DNA of 32,204 nt from an uncultured Bacteroidales bacterium (GCA_947167015.1 CAMVGM010000023.1:1-32204), one strand, 5' to 3'. Shown: positions 14,826 through 23,194, counted from the stretch's first letter. Program-made: numbers and translations. Notes: a model not told the origin generated them from the sequence alone.

Positions 14826-15668
14826 TTATTCCTCCTCCCATTCGTCAAACACCAGACGCCCGTCTTTGAAATACTCGATGGGCTTGCCGGCCGCCTGCAG
14901 GCTGTAAACATACGGGAGCACCGCGTCGATGACGTAGGTGTCCGTAATCCTCAGTTCCTTGGCGTTCTTGGCGACGGTCAGGCCGTCACCGCCGTCCAGC
15001 AGGAAGTCCACCGTGGCCACGCCGTAGGTCTTCTTGGGATCGATGGGCTTGCCGCCCACGAGCAAGGTGTCGATGTGATGGTGGTTCACGACCATCTTCG
15101 CGCCGCCGATCACGAACGGGCGCGACGCGGCGATGCTCTCGAAGAGCGCCTGCAGGTCGGAGCCGCTGAGGGCCACGTAGCAGAGGCTGTTCTTGAACGG
15201 GAACATCGAAACGAAGTCGTCCAGCCACACCTCGCCCTGCGGGATGCTCGTCCGGATGCCGCCGAAGTTCAGGATGCCCACGTCCACCGGGCGCTTGGTC
15301 AGCCGGGCCACGTCCGCCATCATCCGGTCCACCCACCAGTTGGAGAGTTCGCTCTCCGGCGCGGCGGCGGCCATGTCGCGGGTGGCGAAACCGACGACCT
15401 TCTTGATTTCCTTCATCCGCGGCTGCACCGCGATCAGGTCGGCGGCGACGCCGTAGGTCGCGCTCCCCTTCTGCCAGGCCGTGCCGTTCGGGGCGGTGTA
15501 GGTATCACCGTCCACCGTGCCGAGCGCGGCGGCGACATTCTCCGCACCGGGGGCGGTCACGCCGGTGCGGTGGCCGTCCATCGAATACTTCTCCCACGAA
15601 TACCTGTACTCGCAGGAACAGGCCAGCAGCACCAGGGCCGCCAGCGCAATTACTTTTGTCTGAACCAT
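14826..15668 (-). CDS. 5'-nucleotidase C-terminal domain protein (split partner)
   Basis: A 280-residue lipoprotein (signal ALVLLACSC; Cys17 or Cys19 lipidated) that corresponds to the C-terminal substrate-binding domain of UshA-type 5'-nucleotidases. It shows NFGGIRTSIPQGEVWLDD, FPFKNSLCYVALSGSDL and DFLLDGGDGLT, all hallmarks of this domain. No metallophosphoesterase motif is present, so alone it cannot be catalytic; it probably pairs with the following gene product. The start at ATG 15668 overlaps the end of the permease gene by 19 bases; a longer frame runs deep into the permease. Order is C-domain first, N-domain second, the reverse of the fused enzyme. Confidence 0.87.
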   Translation of the reverse strand: MVQTKVIALAALVLLACSCEYRYSWEKYSMDGHRTGVTAPGAENVAAALGTVDGDTYTAPNGTAWQKGSATYGVAADLIAVQPRMKEIKKVVGFATRDMAAAAPESELSNWWVDRMMADVARLTKRPVDVGILNFGGIRTSIPQGEVWLDDFVSMFPFKNSLCYVALSGSDLQALFESIAASRPFVIGGAKMVVNHHHIDTLLVGGKPIDPKKTYGVATVDFLLDGGDGLTVAKNAKELRITDTYVIDAVLPYVYSLQAAGKPIEYFKDGRLVFDEWEEE

Positions 15669-17005
15669 TTCCAGAGGTCTTTCCAAGTGGATTTCTTGCC
15701 GAACATCAGGATGCCGACCTTGTAGATCTTGGCCGAAGCCCAGGCGCAGACGATGAAGGTCAGCACCAGCAGGACGACCGACAGGATGATCTCCCAAGCC
15801 GGGACGCCGAAGGGCAGGCGGGAAATCATGACGATCGGCGAGGTGAAGGGGATGATGGAGCCCCAGAACGCGATCGTGCTGTCCGGCGCGCGGAAGGCAT
15901 AGAGCGCGATGATGTAGGCGAGCATCAGCGGGATGGTCAGCGGCAGCTGCAGCTGCTGGGTGTCGCCCTCGTTCTCAACGGCGGAGCCGATGGCGGCGAA
16001 CATCGAGGCATAGAGCAGGTAGCCGAAGACGAAATAGACGATGAACAGGCCGATGAGCTGGCCATACGGCAGGTTCCGCAGGGTGCCCAGGACGGTGCCC
16101 AGTTCGCTCTGCTCGGACATCTGCGCGGTCACGGCTTCCAGGTCTTCGGCGCTGACGCCGCCCATCGTGCTCACCATCTCGGTGGCATCGCCGCCGGCGA
16201 GCTTGTCGAAACCGATCGCGGCGCCGCCGATGCTGATGATGGCCACCGACAGCACGATCCAGAGCAGGAACTGCGTGAGCGCCACGAGGGCGATGCCGAT
16301 GATCTTGCCGAACATCAGTTCGGTCGCCTTGACGGAACTGACCAGCACTTCCACCACGCGGCTGGATTTCTCCTCGATCACGGAACTCATCACCATGCCG
16401 CCGAAGAGCGTGATGAAGAGGAAGAGGAAGATGCCCAGCACCATCGAGAGGATGCTGTAAACCCCGGCTTCGGAGATCTTCTCCTCGCCGTCATCGCCCA
16501 GGGTGTAAGAGCGCAGGTGCACGTTCGCCTTGACGTCCTTGAGGATCTGGTCCAGGCCCTCGATGCCGTAGGAGGCGATGCGGTAGTCCTCGACGGCGCG
16601 GTTGATGCGGCCGTTGATGTTGTCGGTCAGGTCCATGCCGAAGGGCTTCGGGGAGTAGAGGTCGGCGGGAACCGTCTTCTCCACGGTATCCAGGCCGCCC
16701 ACGGACAGGACGCCGTCGCAGCCGAAGTCGGACAGGTGCGCCTTCACCGAATCCAGCTGCATCTGGCTCATGTCCAGGTAATGGATGGTCTCGGTGTCGG
16801 CCAGGTAGGGCATGACGATGCCGGACTGGTCCACGACCGCGATGGTCTTGACCTTCTCCTTGGTGTTCATCATCACCACCATCAGGCCGATGGTCAGGCC
16901 GGCCACCAGGATGGGAACGAGGAGCGTCGTCCAGATGAAACTCTTTTTCTTGACCTTGTTGAGGTATTCGCGGCTGATGACGATGCCTATGGTTTTCAAA
17001 TTCAT
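15650..17005 (-). CDS. ABC-2 type transporter permease, NatB-like
   Basis: A 451-residue membrane protein: one N-terminal membrane segment (WTTLLVPILVAGLTIGLMVV, about residues 25-45), an extracytoplasmic domain of about 130 residues, then five or six C-terminal membrane segments including SILSMVLGIFLFLFITLFGG and LIGLFIVYFVFGYLLYASM. The block VIEEKSSRVVEVLVSSVKATELMFGKI is the conserved ABC-2/NatB loop. It starts 3 bases after the ATPase gene stops and forms the exporter with it. Substrate cannot be read from sequence; Na+ or a small toxic compound is known for NatAB, which is only an analogy. Confidence 0.9.
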   Translation of the reverse strand: MNLKTIGIVISREYLNKVKKKSFIWTTLLVPILVAGLTIGLMVVMMNTKEKVKTIAVVDQSGIVMPYLADTETIHYLDMSQMQLDSVKAHLSDFGCDGVLSVGGLDTVEKTVPADLYSPKPFGMDLTDNINGRINRAVEDYRIASYGIEGLDQILKDVKANVHLRSYTLGDDGEEKISEAGVYSILSMVLGIFLFLFITLFGGMVMSSVIEEKSSRVVEVLVSSVKATELMFGKIIGIALVALTQFLLWIVLSVAIISIGGAAIGFDKLAGGDATEMVSTMGGVSAEDLEAVTAQMSEQSELGTVLGTLRNLPYGQLIGLFIVYFVFGYLLYASMFAAIGSAVENEGDTQQLQLPLTIPLMLAYIIALYAFRAPDSTIAFWGSIIPFTSPIVMISRLPFGVPAWEIILSVVLLVLTFIVCAWASAKIYKVGILMFGKKSTWKDLWKWFRQK

Positions 17006-17008
17006 GGC

Positions 17009-17869
17009 CTATTCCTCCCCTTCCGTTACAAGTTTGATGAAAATGTCGTTCATGCGCGGCATCAGCTCCTTGTAGGAGTTGATCTGCACGCCGTCCTTCT
17101 CCAAGAAGGAGCGGAGCGTCGAAGTCCCGTCGGTCTCGCGCGGGAGGACCTCCGTGTGACGGCCGGTCGCGTCCGTCCAGACCAGTTCGACGTTGTTGTT
17201 GCCGTAGTCGCGGCGGATCTGCTCCACGCCGCCCGTGATGACCAGTTTGGCCTTGTTGATGAGGGCGATGTTGTCGCAGAGCTCTTCCACCGACTCCATG
17301 TTGTGCGTGGACAGGATGATGGTGGCGCCTTCGTCCTTGAGCCGCAGGATCTCCTGGCGGATGAGTTCGGCGTTGACCGGGTCGAAACCGGAGAAAGGCT
17401 CGTCCAGGATCATCAGCGAGGGCTTGTGCACCACCGTGGTGATGAACTGGAGCTTCTGCGCCATACCCTTGGAGAGTTCCTCCACCTTCTTGTCCCACCA
17501 GCTCTGGATGCCGAAGCGCACGAACCATTCCTTGAGGGCCTGCTGGGCGTCCCGGGCGGACATTCCCTTCAGGCGGGCCAGGTACATCGCCTGGTCGCCG
17601 ACCTTCATCTTGCGGTACAGTCCGCGTTCCTCGGGCATGTAGCCGATTTTCTCGACGTCCTGCTGCGTGATGGGCCGGCCGTTGAAGAAGACCTCCCCGC
17701 CCGTGGGGATCGTGATGCGGTTGATGATGCGGATCAGCGTGGTCTTGCCGGCGCCGTTCGGGCCCAGCAAGCCGAAGATCTGACCCTCGGGAATCTCGAG
17801 GCTGACGTGGTCGAGGGCCACCTTCTCCCCGAAATTCTTGCAGACATTCTTACATTCGATAATTGCCAT
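17009..17869 (-). CDS. ABC transporter ATP-binding protein, NatA-like
   Basis: A 286-residue ATPase with Walker A GPNGAGKTT (residues 36-44), Q-loop region YMPEERGLYRKM, a signature variant LSKGMAQKLQ instead of LSGGQ, Walker B LMILDEPFSGFDP and H-loop STHNM. The LSKGM signature and the PEERGLY motif are typical of NatA-type export ATPases. The C-terminal 75 residues form an accessory domain. It leads a four-gene operon with the permease and the two split nucleotidase genes. A TACATTTG box at 17905-17912 precedes it. Confidence 0.92.
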   Translation of the reverse strand: MAIIECKNVCKNFGEKVALDHVSLEIPEGQIFGLLGPNGAGKTTLIRIINRITIPTGGEVFFNGRPITQQDVEKIGYMPEERGLYRKMKVGDQAMYLARLKGMSARDAQQALKEWFVRFGIQSWWDKKVEELSKGMAQKLQFITTVVHKPSLMILDEPFSGFDPVNAELIRQEILRLKDEGATIILSTHNMESVEELCDNIALINKAKLVITGGVEQIRRDYGNNNVELVWTDATGRHTEVLPRETDGTSTLRSFLEKDGVQINSYKELMPRMNDIFIKLVTEGEE

Positions 17870-17904
17870 GGTCTGATAAAAAGACGTAATACACTATAAT
17901 CGCG

Positions 17905-17912
17905 CAAATGTA
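17905..17912 (-). promoter_or_regulatory. TAnnTTTG box upstream of the ABC exporter operon
   Basis: The minus strand reads TACATTTG, a perfect -7 box, 35 bases before the ATG of the NatA-like gene and immediately after the GH51 terminator T-tract. Terminator and promoter are packed within 40 bases, and no good -33 TTTG exists at the usual spacing. Confidence 0.5.
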
Positions 17913-17913
17913 C

Positions 17914-17942
17914 AAAAAAATCGCCTCCGCAGAGGCGATTTT
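17914..17942 (-). terminator. Rho-independent terminator of the GH51 gene
   Basis: On the minus strand, stem AAAATCGCCTC / GAGGCGATTTT (11 bp, TGCG tetraloop) runs into a T7 tract at 17914-17920. The stem starts 24 bases after the arabinofuranosidase stop codon. The stem is symmetric, so it could end transcription on either strand. Confidence 0.9.
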
Positions 17943-17966
17943 GAACCAGATTCTTCTAATAATGTG

Positions 17967-19514
17967 CTATTTGGCAGCGAGCACGGCGACGGAGCACGGA
18001 GGAAGGGTGACTTCCAGGCCCGCTTTGGTGAGCTTGTAGTCCTTGAAAGCCACGGGCTTCACGACGTCGGCCTTGCCGAAGTCGTTGTAGTCGTGCACGT
18101 CCTTGGAGGTCAGCACGCGGGCGGAGAGGATGTCCTTGACGCCGGCATCTTCGAAGCTCACGAGCACCTTCTTGGCCTTCTTCAGGTCGGTGTTCACCAG
18201 GGAGATGTGCATCACGCCGTCCTTGCGGGACACGGTGGCGTCCACCTCGGGCACGGCGCACTCGCGCTCCGTCTTCACGTGGGAGGTGAGGACCTCGGAA
18301 TCGAGGAACTCGGCATCCTGGTGCACGTTGTACATCTCGAACACGTGGTAGGTGGGCGTGAGGACCATCTGGGTCTCGTTCGTGAGGATCATCGCCTGCA
18401 GCACGTTCACCACCTGGGCGATGTTCGCCATCTTCAGGCGGCGGGTGTACTTGTGGAAGATATCGAAGTTGAGGGCGGCCACGATGGCGTCACGCATCGT
18501 GTTCTGCTGATAGAGGTGGCCCGGGTTGGTGCCCGGCTCCACGTCGAACCAGGTGCCCCACTCGTCGAGCAGCAGGCCCACGCGGCCGGACGGATCCAGT
18601 TCGTCCATGATCTCGATGTGCTTCTTCAGCACGGGCTCGATCTCGATGGTCTTGGACAGGCACCAGTAGTAGTCCTTGTCGGAGAAACGGGTCGCGGAAC
18701 CCTTGCTGCCGGTCCAGCCCACGCAGGTGTAATAGTGCAGGGAGATGCCGGCCATGCCCTTGCCCACCAGGTTCTTCATCAGCACGCGGGTCCAGTTGAA
18801 GTCGTAGTCGGAGGCGCCGCTGGCGATCTTGTACAGGCGGTTGTCGCCCTGGTTGCGCAGGTAGGTGCCGTAGCGGCGGAAGAGGTCGCTGTAGTACTCC
18901 GGCGTCATGTTGCCGCCGCAGCCCCAGGCCTCGTTGCCGATGCCGAAGTATTTGACCTTCCAGGGTTTCTCACGGCCGTTGGCCCGGCGCAGGTCGGCCA
19001 TCGGGGTCTTGGCGTCGGAGGTCATGTACTCCACCCACTTGGCCATCTCCTCGACGCTGCCGCTGCCGACGTTGCCGCTGATGTAGGGCTCGATGCCGAG
19101 CATCTCGCAGAGGTTGAGGAACTCGTGGGTGCCGAAGCTGTTGTCCTCGAGCGTGCCGCCCCAGTTGTTGTTGGTCAGGTAGCCGCGCTTCTCCTGCGGG
19201 CCGATGCCGTCCATCCAGTGGTAGTCGTCGGCGAAGCAGCCGCCCGGCCAGCGCATCACGGGGACTTTCAGGGCCTTGAGGGCGTCGAAGACGTCCTTGC
19301 GGTAGCCTTCCACGTTGGGGACCGGAGAGTCTTTGCCGACCCAGAGGCCGCCGTAGATGCAGCGTCCGAGGTGCTCGGAGAACTGACCGTAGATCTCGGC
19401 CGGGATGGTGACGCCGGTTCCGGCGTCGTGAACACGGACGAACGCGTCCTGGGCGGACAGCGAGGCCGTGGCGAGCAGGCAGGCGCCTGCCACGAGAATC
19501 AGGAATCTCTTCAT
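17967..19514 (-). CDS. GH51 alpha-L-arabinofuranosidase
   Basis: A 515-residue secreted enzyme (signal peptide [22 protein letters not shown]) with a GH51 (beta/alpha)8 barrel and a C-terminal beta-sandwich. Family landmarks are [39 protein letters not shown], the acid/base Glu195 in [11 protein letters not shown] and the nucleophile Glu318 in LLLDEWGTW. It should release terminal L-arabinose from arabinan or arabinoxylan fragments, probably in the periplasm, feeding the ara genes 7 kb away. The start is ATG 19514; a TTG three codons upstream is possible but unneeded. It is a single-gene unit with its own -7 box and terminator. Confidence 0.93.
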   Translation of the reverse strand: MKRFLILVAGACLLATASLSAQDAFVRVHDAGTGVTIPAEIYGQFSEHLGRCIYGGLWVGKDSPVPNVEGYRKDVFDALKALKVPVMRWPGGCFADDYHWMDGIGPQEKRGYLTNNNWGGTLEDNSFGTHEFLNLCEMLGIEPYISGNVGSGSVEEMAKWVEYMTSDAKTPMADLRRANGREKPWKVKYFGIGNEAWGCGGNMTPEYYSDLFRRYGTYLRNQGDNRLYKIASGASDYDFNWTRVLMKNLVGKGMAGISLHYYTCVGWTGSKGSATRFSDKDYYWCLSKTIEIEPVLKKHIEIMDELDPSGRVGLLLDEWGTWFDVEPGTNPGHLYQQNTMRDAIVAALNFDIFHKYTRRLKMANIAQVVNVLQAMILTNETQMVLTPTYHVFEMYNVHQDAEFLDSEVLTSHVKTERECAVPEVDATVSRKDGVMHISLVNTDLKKAKKVLVSFEDAGVKDILSARVLTSKDVHDYNDFGKADVVKPVAFKDYKLTKAGLEVTLPPCSVAVLAAK

Positions 19515-19536
19515 AAGGATCAAGGTTGCATTTTGA

Positions 19537-19544
19537 CAAATATA
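19537..19544 (-). promoter_or_regulatory. TAnnTTTG box upstream of the GH51 gene
   Basis: The minus strand reads TATATTTG, a perfect -7 box ending 22 bases before the ATG at 19514. It lies in the 59-bp region shared with the divergent holA promoter, so the two units have back-to-back promoters. Confidence 0.55.
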
Positions 19545-19558
19545 AGAAAAGTTTTGCG

Positions 19559-19566
19559 TAAATTTG
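19559..19566 (+). promoter_or_regulatory. TAnnTTTG box upstream of holA
   Basis: TAAATTTG, a perfect -7 box, ends 7 bases before the holA ATG at 19574. TTTTG at 19531-19535 could be the -33 element, although its 23-base spacing is a little long. Transcription would begin at or next to the start codon. Confidence 0.55.
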
Positions 19567-19573
19567 CCTTGCC

Positions 19574-20617
19574 ATGGCGAAGAGTTCCGTCAATGTCGGC
19601 GCCCAGTGCGCCCAGATCGTCGAAGACGTCCGCAAAGGGGTCTTCAGCCCCGTCTATCTGCTGATGGGCGACGAGCCGTACTATCCCGAACTCGTCTGCA
19701 ACGCCATCCTGGAACACTGCATCCCCGAGGAAGAAAAAGACTTCAACGAGACCGTCTGCTACGGCTCGGAAGTAACTGCCGCCCAGGTGGTTACGGCCGC
19801 ACGCCGCTTCCCGATGATGGCGGAGCGTCAGCTGGTCGTGGTCAAGGAGGCCCAGCTGATGAAGGGCATCGAGGAACTCGCCGTCTATTGCGCCGAGCCC
19901 CTCGACAGCACCGTGCTCGTGATCCTGATGCACAAGGCGTCCGCCGACAAGCGCAAGGCGTTCTACAAGTCCGTCCAGAAAATCGGCACGGTGGTGGATT
20001 CCCCCGCCCTGCGGGACTACGAGATCCCGGACTGGATCCGGTCCTACTACGCCTCCCGCGGGCTGCAGATCGAACCCCAGGCGGCCGAACTGCTGGGCGA
20101 ATCGGCCGGCACCGAACTCTCCACGCTCGTGGTGGAGACGGACAAGCTGACGAAGAACCTGCCCGAAGGGGCCACCCGCGTGACCGTCGCCGACATCGAG
20201 CGGAACGTGGGCATCTCCCGCCAGTTCAGCATCTTCGAACTGACCAAGGAACTCTCGTACAGGCACGCGTCCCAGGCGCTCAAGATCGCCGCCCACCTGG
20301 GGAACGGCGCCAAGTTCGCGATGCCGATGGCCGTGAGCGCCCTCTTCACCCACTTCAGCCGCATCCTCCGCTACGGCGCGCTGCTGGAAAAGAATTCCCG
20401 CCCTTCCCAGGAAGACAAGGCGCGCGCCCTCGCCGGCGTCAATCCCTATTTCTACCGGGAGTATGACAGCGCGGTGCGCAACTACCCCGTCCGCAAGGCG
20501 ATGGCCGCCGTTTCCCTGCTCTGCGAGTACGATTATCTCGGCAAGGGCGGAGATGGAGCAGCAGCTTCGCCGGGGGAACTCCTGACGGAGCTCACGGCGA
20601 AGCTGCTCAACCTGTAA
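19574..20617 (+). CDS. holA: DNA polymerase III subunit delta
   Basis: A 347-residue clamp-loader subunit. The N-terminal part carries [21 protein letters not shown], followed by the degenerate AAA+ core ([38 protein letters not shown]) with no Walker A, as expected for delta. The C-terminal collar domain includes [17 protein letters not shown] and [16 protein letters not shown]. It opens the beta sliding clamp during loading. The last 25 residues contain a Gly/Ala-rich stretch before [15 protein letters not shown] 19574 fits the family start. It is a single gene, convergent with the secreted 178-residue protein, whose stop lies 10 bases away, with no clear terminator between them. Confidence 0.92.
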   Translation: MAKSSVNVGAQCAQIVEDVRKGVFSPVYLLMGDEPYYPELVCNAILEHCIPEEEKDFNETVCYGSEVTAAQVVTAARRFPMMAERQLVVVKEAQLMKGIEELAVYCAEPLDSTVLVILMHKASADKRKAFYKSVQKIGTVVDSPALRDYEIPDWIRSYYASRGLQIEPQAAELLGESAGTELSTLVVETDKLTKNLPEGATRVTVADIERNVGISRQFSIFELTKELSYRHASQALKIAAHLGNGAKFAMPMAVSALFTHFSRILRYGALLEKNSRPSQEDKARALAGVNPYFYREYDSAVRNYPVRKAMAAVSLLCEYDYLGKGGDGAAASPGELLTELTAKLLNL

Positions 20618-20627
20618 GTATTTCCGA

Positions 20628-21164
20628 TCAGAATTCCCGGTTCATCAGCCGGTGGAACGCCTCCATCAGGTCGTTGGCGAGACGGTTGGTGAACACTTCG
20701 TCCATCACCCGTTCGCCCTTGACCAGTTCCTGGACCAGGCCGGACTTGTTCCAATAGTAGCGCGTCTGGTTCGACGTGCCGTCGAAGCCCTCTTCCTGCA
20801 GGAAGGCGAACACGAGATCGCCGCTCTCCTCGTCATAGAGGAACTCCTGGTAGCAGGGACGGGCGGCCACGTTGAAGCGGCGCGTGATGAAGTAAACCCG
20901 GCTGACGTACATCCCGGCCTCTTCATCGAAGTCCGTCCCGAAGAAGTAGCGTATCGTTTCCTCGGTGGGCCCGCTCCCGGGTACGACGTAATGGCTGTTG
21001 ACCGTTACGTCGTACCGGGGCACGGCCTCGTCCTTGCCGTTCCGTTCGATGCGTTCCTTGGCGGCCGCATACAGCTTGCGGATCGCCGCCACGTCGTTCC
21101 CCTGCGCCCGCAGGCCGACGGCCGCGAGGACGAGCAGGGAGAGCACGCACAAGAACTTCTTCAT
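20628..21164 (-). CDS. Secreted hypothetical protein, 178 residues
   Basis: Not recognised. The signal peptide MKKFLCVLSLLVLAAVGLRAQ probably ends after residue 20 or 21. The mature part has an N-terminal helix (DVAAIRKLYAAAKERIERNG), then alternating strands (RYDVTVNSHYVVPGSGPTEE, MYVSRVYFITRRFNV, PCYQEFLYDEESGDLVFAFL) and a C-terminal helix. This resembles small periplasmic Bacteroidales proteins that may bind a ligand. It starts 10 bases after the fused nucleotidase gene ends, so it is co-transcribed and could act with it. Confidence 0.78.
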   Translation of the reverse strand: MKKFLCVLSLLVLAAVGLRAQGNDVAAIRKLYAAAKERIERNGKDEAVPRYDVTVNSHYVVPGSGPTEETIRYFFGTDFDEEAGMYVSRVYFITRRFNVAARPCYQEFLYDEESGDLVFAFLQEEGFDGTSNQTRYYWNKSGLVQELVKGERVMDEVFTNRLANDLMEAFHRLMNREF

Positions 21165-21174
21165 TCCGGGCTGG

Positions 21175-22602
21175 CTATTTGACGGTTTCGGTGATGACCT
21201 TGCGGCCGGCGTAGTTGAGGTGACCCTGCTTCGCGATGAAGTCCTGGATCATCTGGGCGGTCTGGTAGTTCAGCGCGCGGCCCTGGTCCTTGCGGGGGCT
21301 GTTGCTGACAGAAGCCGCGTAGCTGTTGGTCACGACGCGATAGTTCTTCTTGAGGTTCAGCTTCTTGCCGTCGGGGCCGTAGAGCACCAGGTTCTTGATC
21401 TTGGAGTTGTCCTTCTTGTCGCGGATGAGTTCGCAGGTGATGCCGCTGACCACCGGGAAGCGCTGCTCGTCGGCCACGTAGCAGGCCAGGAGCATCTGGC
21501 GCAGTTCCTCGCCGGTGAGGTTCAGTTCGACGGAGTCGTTGCCGAACGGGTCGAGCTTGAGGATGTCGGAGACGGTGAACGGTCCGGCGGGCAGGTAGTC
21601 GTAGCGGACGCCGCCGTAGTTGACGAAGCCCACGTCGGCGCCGGTCATCTCGCGGAAGGCGTCGGACATCAGGATGCCCAGTTCCTCATAGGAGGTGAAG
21701 GGCTCGTCGATGGTACCGACGACACGCTGGAATTCCGGGTTGTCGCTGAAGAAGTCCATCATCACCTCCACGATCTTGTTCTTTTTCGGGTAGGTCTGGA
21801 CCTCGATGTTCTCAGCCTTCTTGGAGACCACCTTGCCGCCGTCCACGGTCAGCGTGGTGTGGGTGACGCGCTGCAGGCGGTTGACGTTCTGGGTGATGAG
21901 CACGCCGTTGTGGATCTCGCCGCCGGCCAGCTGGGTGTGGGAGTGGCCGCTGACGATCAGGTCGATCCAGGGAACGCGCGCGGACAGGTCCACGTCGCCG
22001 TCATAGCCGATGTGCGAAAGCAGGATGACCACGTCGCACTTGTCGCGCAGCCAGCTGTACTTCTGGAGCGTCTCCTCCGGCGGGAGGAAGGTGAAGCCCA
22101 CGCAGTTGTCGGGATGGGAATCGGGATGGCCGGAGGTGCCGATCTGCACGATGCCCACGATGCCCACGGTCATGCCGTTCACGTCGAAGATCTCGTAGGG
22201 ACGAAGATGCATGCCCCAGGACGGATCCGGGATGACGTTGCAGCAGATGTAGTCGAAGGTGGACAGGTTGATCAGCCGCGTGAGGCCGGCGGGACCGGAG
22301 TCGAACTCGTGGTTGCCGAGCGTGGTAGCCTTGAAGCCCACCTGGTTCATCAGGGCGACCATCGGGTAGGCCGGGATTTCATAGATGTCGTTCAGCGGGT
22401 CGCCGGTGCGGTTGTCGCCGGCGGAGAGGATGAGCAGCGAAGGGTACTCCGCCCGCAGGCTGTCGGCGATGGCCGCCAGCTGGGGGAAGTTCTGGATCTT
22501 CGCGTGCATGTCGTTGCCGGAGAGGATGTGGAGCTCCTTCGGCTGGGCCAGGGCGGACAGCGCGAGGGCGAGGGCCGCCAGGGTCAATGCGATTCTTTTC
22601 AT
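21175..22602 (-). CDS. Fused 5'-nucleotidase / UDP-sugar hydrolase family protein
   Basis: A 475-residue secreted protein with a Sec signal (MKRIALTLAALALALSALAQ). The N-terminal metallophosphoesterase domain shows SGNDMHAKI (Asp31, His33), SAGDNRTGDP (Asp63), LGNHEFD (Asn97, His98), LLSHIGYD and SGHSHT. The C-terminal domain shows GFVNYGGVRYDYLPAGPF and DPFGNDSVELNLTGEEL. The usual GGDGY substrate loop near the C-terminus is replaced by TNSYAASVSNSPRKDQG, so the specificity may differ from UshA. Its ATG overlaps the stop of the 68-residue gene (ATGA). A second, split member of the family lies at 13990-15668. Confidence 0.9.
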   Translation of the reverse strand: MKRIALTLAALALALSALAQPKELHILSGNDMHAKIQNFPQLAAIADSLRAEYPSLLILSAGDNRTGDPLNDIYEIPAYPMVALMNQVGFKATTLGNHEFDSGPAGLTRLINLSTFDYICCNVIPDPSWGMHLRPYEIFDVNGMTVGIVGIVQIGTSGHPDSHPDNCVGFTFLPPEETLQKYSWLRDKCDVVILLSHIGYDGDVDLSARVPWIDLIVSGHSHTQLAGGEIHNGVLITQNVNRLQRVTHTTLTVDGGKVVSKKAENIEVQTYPKKNKIVEVMMDFFSDNPEFQRVVGTIDEPFTSYEELGILMSDAFREMTGADVGFVNYGGVRYDYLPAGPFTVSDILKLDPFGNDSVELNLTGEELRQMLLACYVADEQRFPVVSGITCELIRDKKDNSKIKNLVLYGPDGKKLNLKKNYRVVTNSYAASVSNSPRKDQGRALNYQTAQMIQDFIAKQGHLNYAGRKVITETVK

Positions 22603-22805
22603 TTTTCTCTGAATTTGTATTTGATGATTTGTCCTTCACTGAGCGGGGCGTCCAGGTCGATCGGATGCCCATAGGCGTCGAATACGTCCACTTCCTCGAC
22701 CAGGGAGAGGTCGAACTTGCGGATCCGGAAATAGCGCAGCAGCGCGTTCCGGGCTTTCGCCCCCTCGAAGATGTCGAGGGTCCGGCGGTTGACTTTCACT
22801 TTCAT
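22599..22805 (-). CDS. Small conserved protein, 68 residues, possible beta-grasp fold
   Basis: A short cytosolic-looking protein without signal peptide. It begins MKVKVNRRTLDIFEGAKARN and has KFDLSLVEEVDVFDAYGHPI, then DLDAPLSEGQIIKYKF. The pattern strand-turn-strand, helix, strand, and final strand with SEGQIIKYK resembles ThiS/MoaD-like beta-grasp proteins, but the C-terminal Gly-Gly needed for sulfur transfer is absent. Function unknown. It is the first gene of a three-gene unit and overlaps the nucleotidase by 4 bases. A TATATTTG box lies 29 bases upstream of its ATG. Confidence 0.72.
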   Translation of the reverse strand: MKVKVNRRTLDIFEGAKARNALLRYFRIRKFDLSLVEEVDVFDAYGHPIDLDAPLSEGQIIKYKFREK

Positions 22806-22834
22806 TTCACGAAGGTTTTAGGTCTATATTCATG

Positions 22835-22842
22835 CAAATATA
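22835..22842 (-). promoter_or_regulatory. TAnnTTTG box upstream of the 68-residue gene
   Basis: The minus strand reads TATATTTG, a perfect -7 box ending 29 bases before the ATG. It directly follows the HPF terminator T-tract, the same terminator-promoter packing seen at 17905-17942. Confidence 0.55.
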
Positions 22843-22843
22843 A

Positions 22844-22876
22844 TAAAAAAAGAAAAAAGGCCGCCTTGCGGCGGCC
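22844..22876 (-). terminator. Rho-independent terminator of the long ara-to-HPF run
   Basis: On the minus strand, stem GGCCGCC / GGCGGCC with a GCAA tetraloop (22859-22876) is followed by TTTTTTCTTTTTTT. It lies 24 bases after the HPF stop and is the first clear terminator downstream of the arabinose genes. Confidence 0.92.
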
Positions 22877-22900
22877 CTGCAAATGGGAGAAAACTGCGGA

Positions 22901-23194
22901 TCAGTTTTCGAATTTCTTTTCCTTGACGCGGGTGAGCTTTTCCTTCATCGCGTCCACGGCCTCCGTGATCGCGTTCTCGAAAGTGTCGGCCTCCCGCTCG
23001 ATGATGAGCTCTTCGCCGGGGATGTGGATCTGGATCTTGGCCAGCTTCCCTTGTTTGAGATGGTCTTCGAGCGCCACCTCAACCTCCTCGGTCAGTCCTT
23101 CGCAGAAGCGGGACAGACGGGAGACCTTCTTGTCTACGAAGGCGGCGAGCTGCTCGCCGGCTTCGAACTTCAGGGCCTTGAATTTAATCTCCAT
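22901..23194 (-). CDS. hpf: Ribosome hibernation promoting factor family protein
   Basis: A 97-residue short HPF/RaiA: MEIKFKALKFEAGEQLAAFV, then KKVSRLSRF, VEVALEDHL, AKIQIHIPGEELIIEREADTF and AITEAVDAMKEKLTR. This is the beta-alpha-beta-beta-beta-alpha fold that binds the decoding centre of idle 30S subunits in stationary phase. ATG 23194 matches family starts; the longer frame runs into the recombinase gene. It overlaps that gene's end by 11 bases and is the last gene before the terminator at 22844. In this phylum, short HPF adjoins a Xer recombinase gene in other genomes too, from memory. Confidence 0.9.
   Translation of the reverse strand: MEIKFKALKFEAGEQLAAFVDKKVSRLSRFCEGLTEEVEVALEDHLKQGKLAKIQIHIPGEELIIEREADTFENAITEAVDAMKEKLTRVKEKKFEN

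Noticed and set aside
15656..17899. 747-codon plus-strand frame over the ABC exporter
   Set aside because: Antisense to a clear permease and ATPase; Asp/His/Gly-rich composition typical of a GC-rich mirror frame.
20540..20617. Gly/Ala-rich end of holA as a second palindromic insertion
   Set aside because: The DNA has no long inverted repeat there and the protein length is normal for the family.
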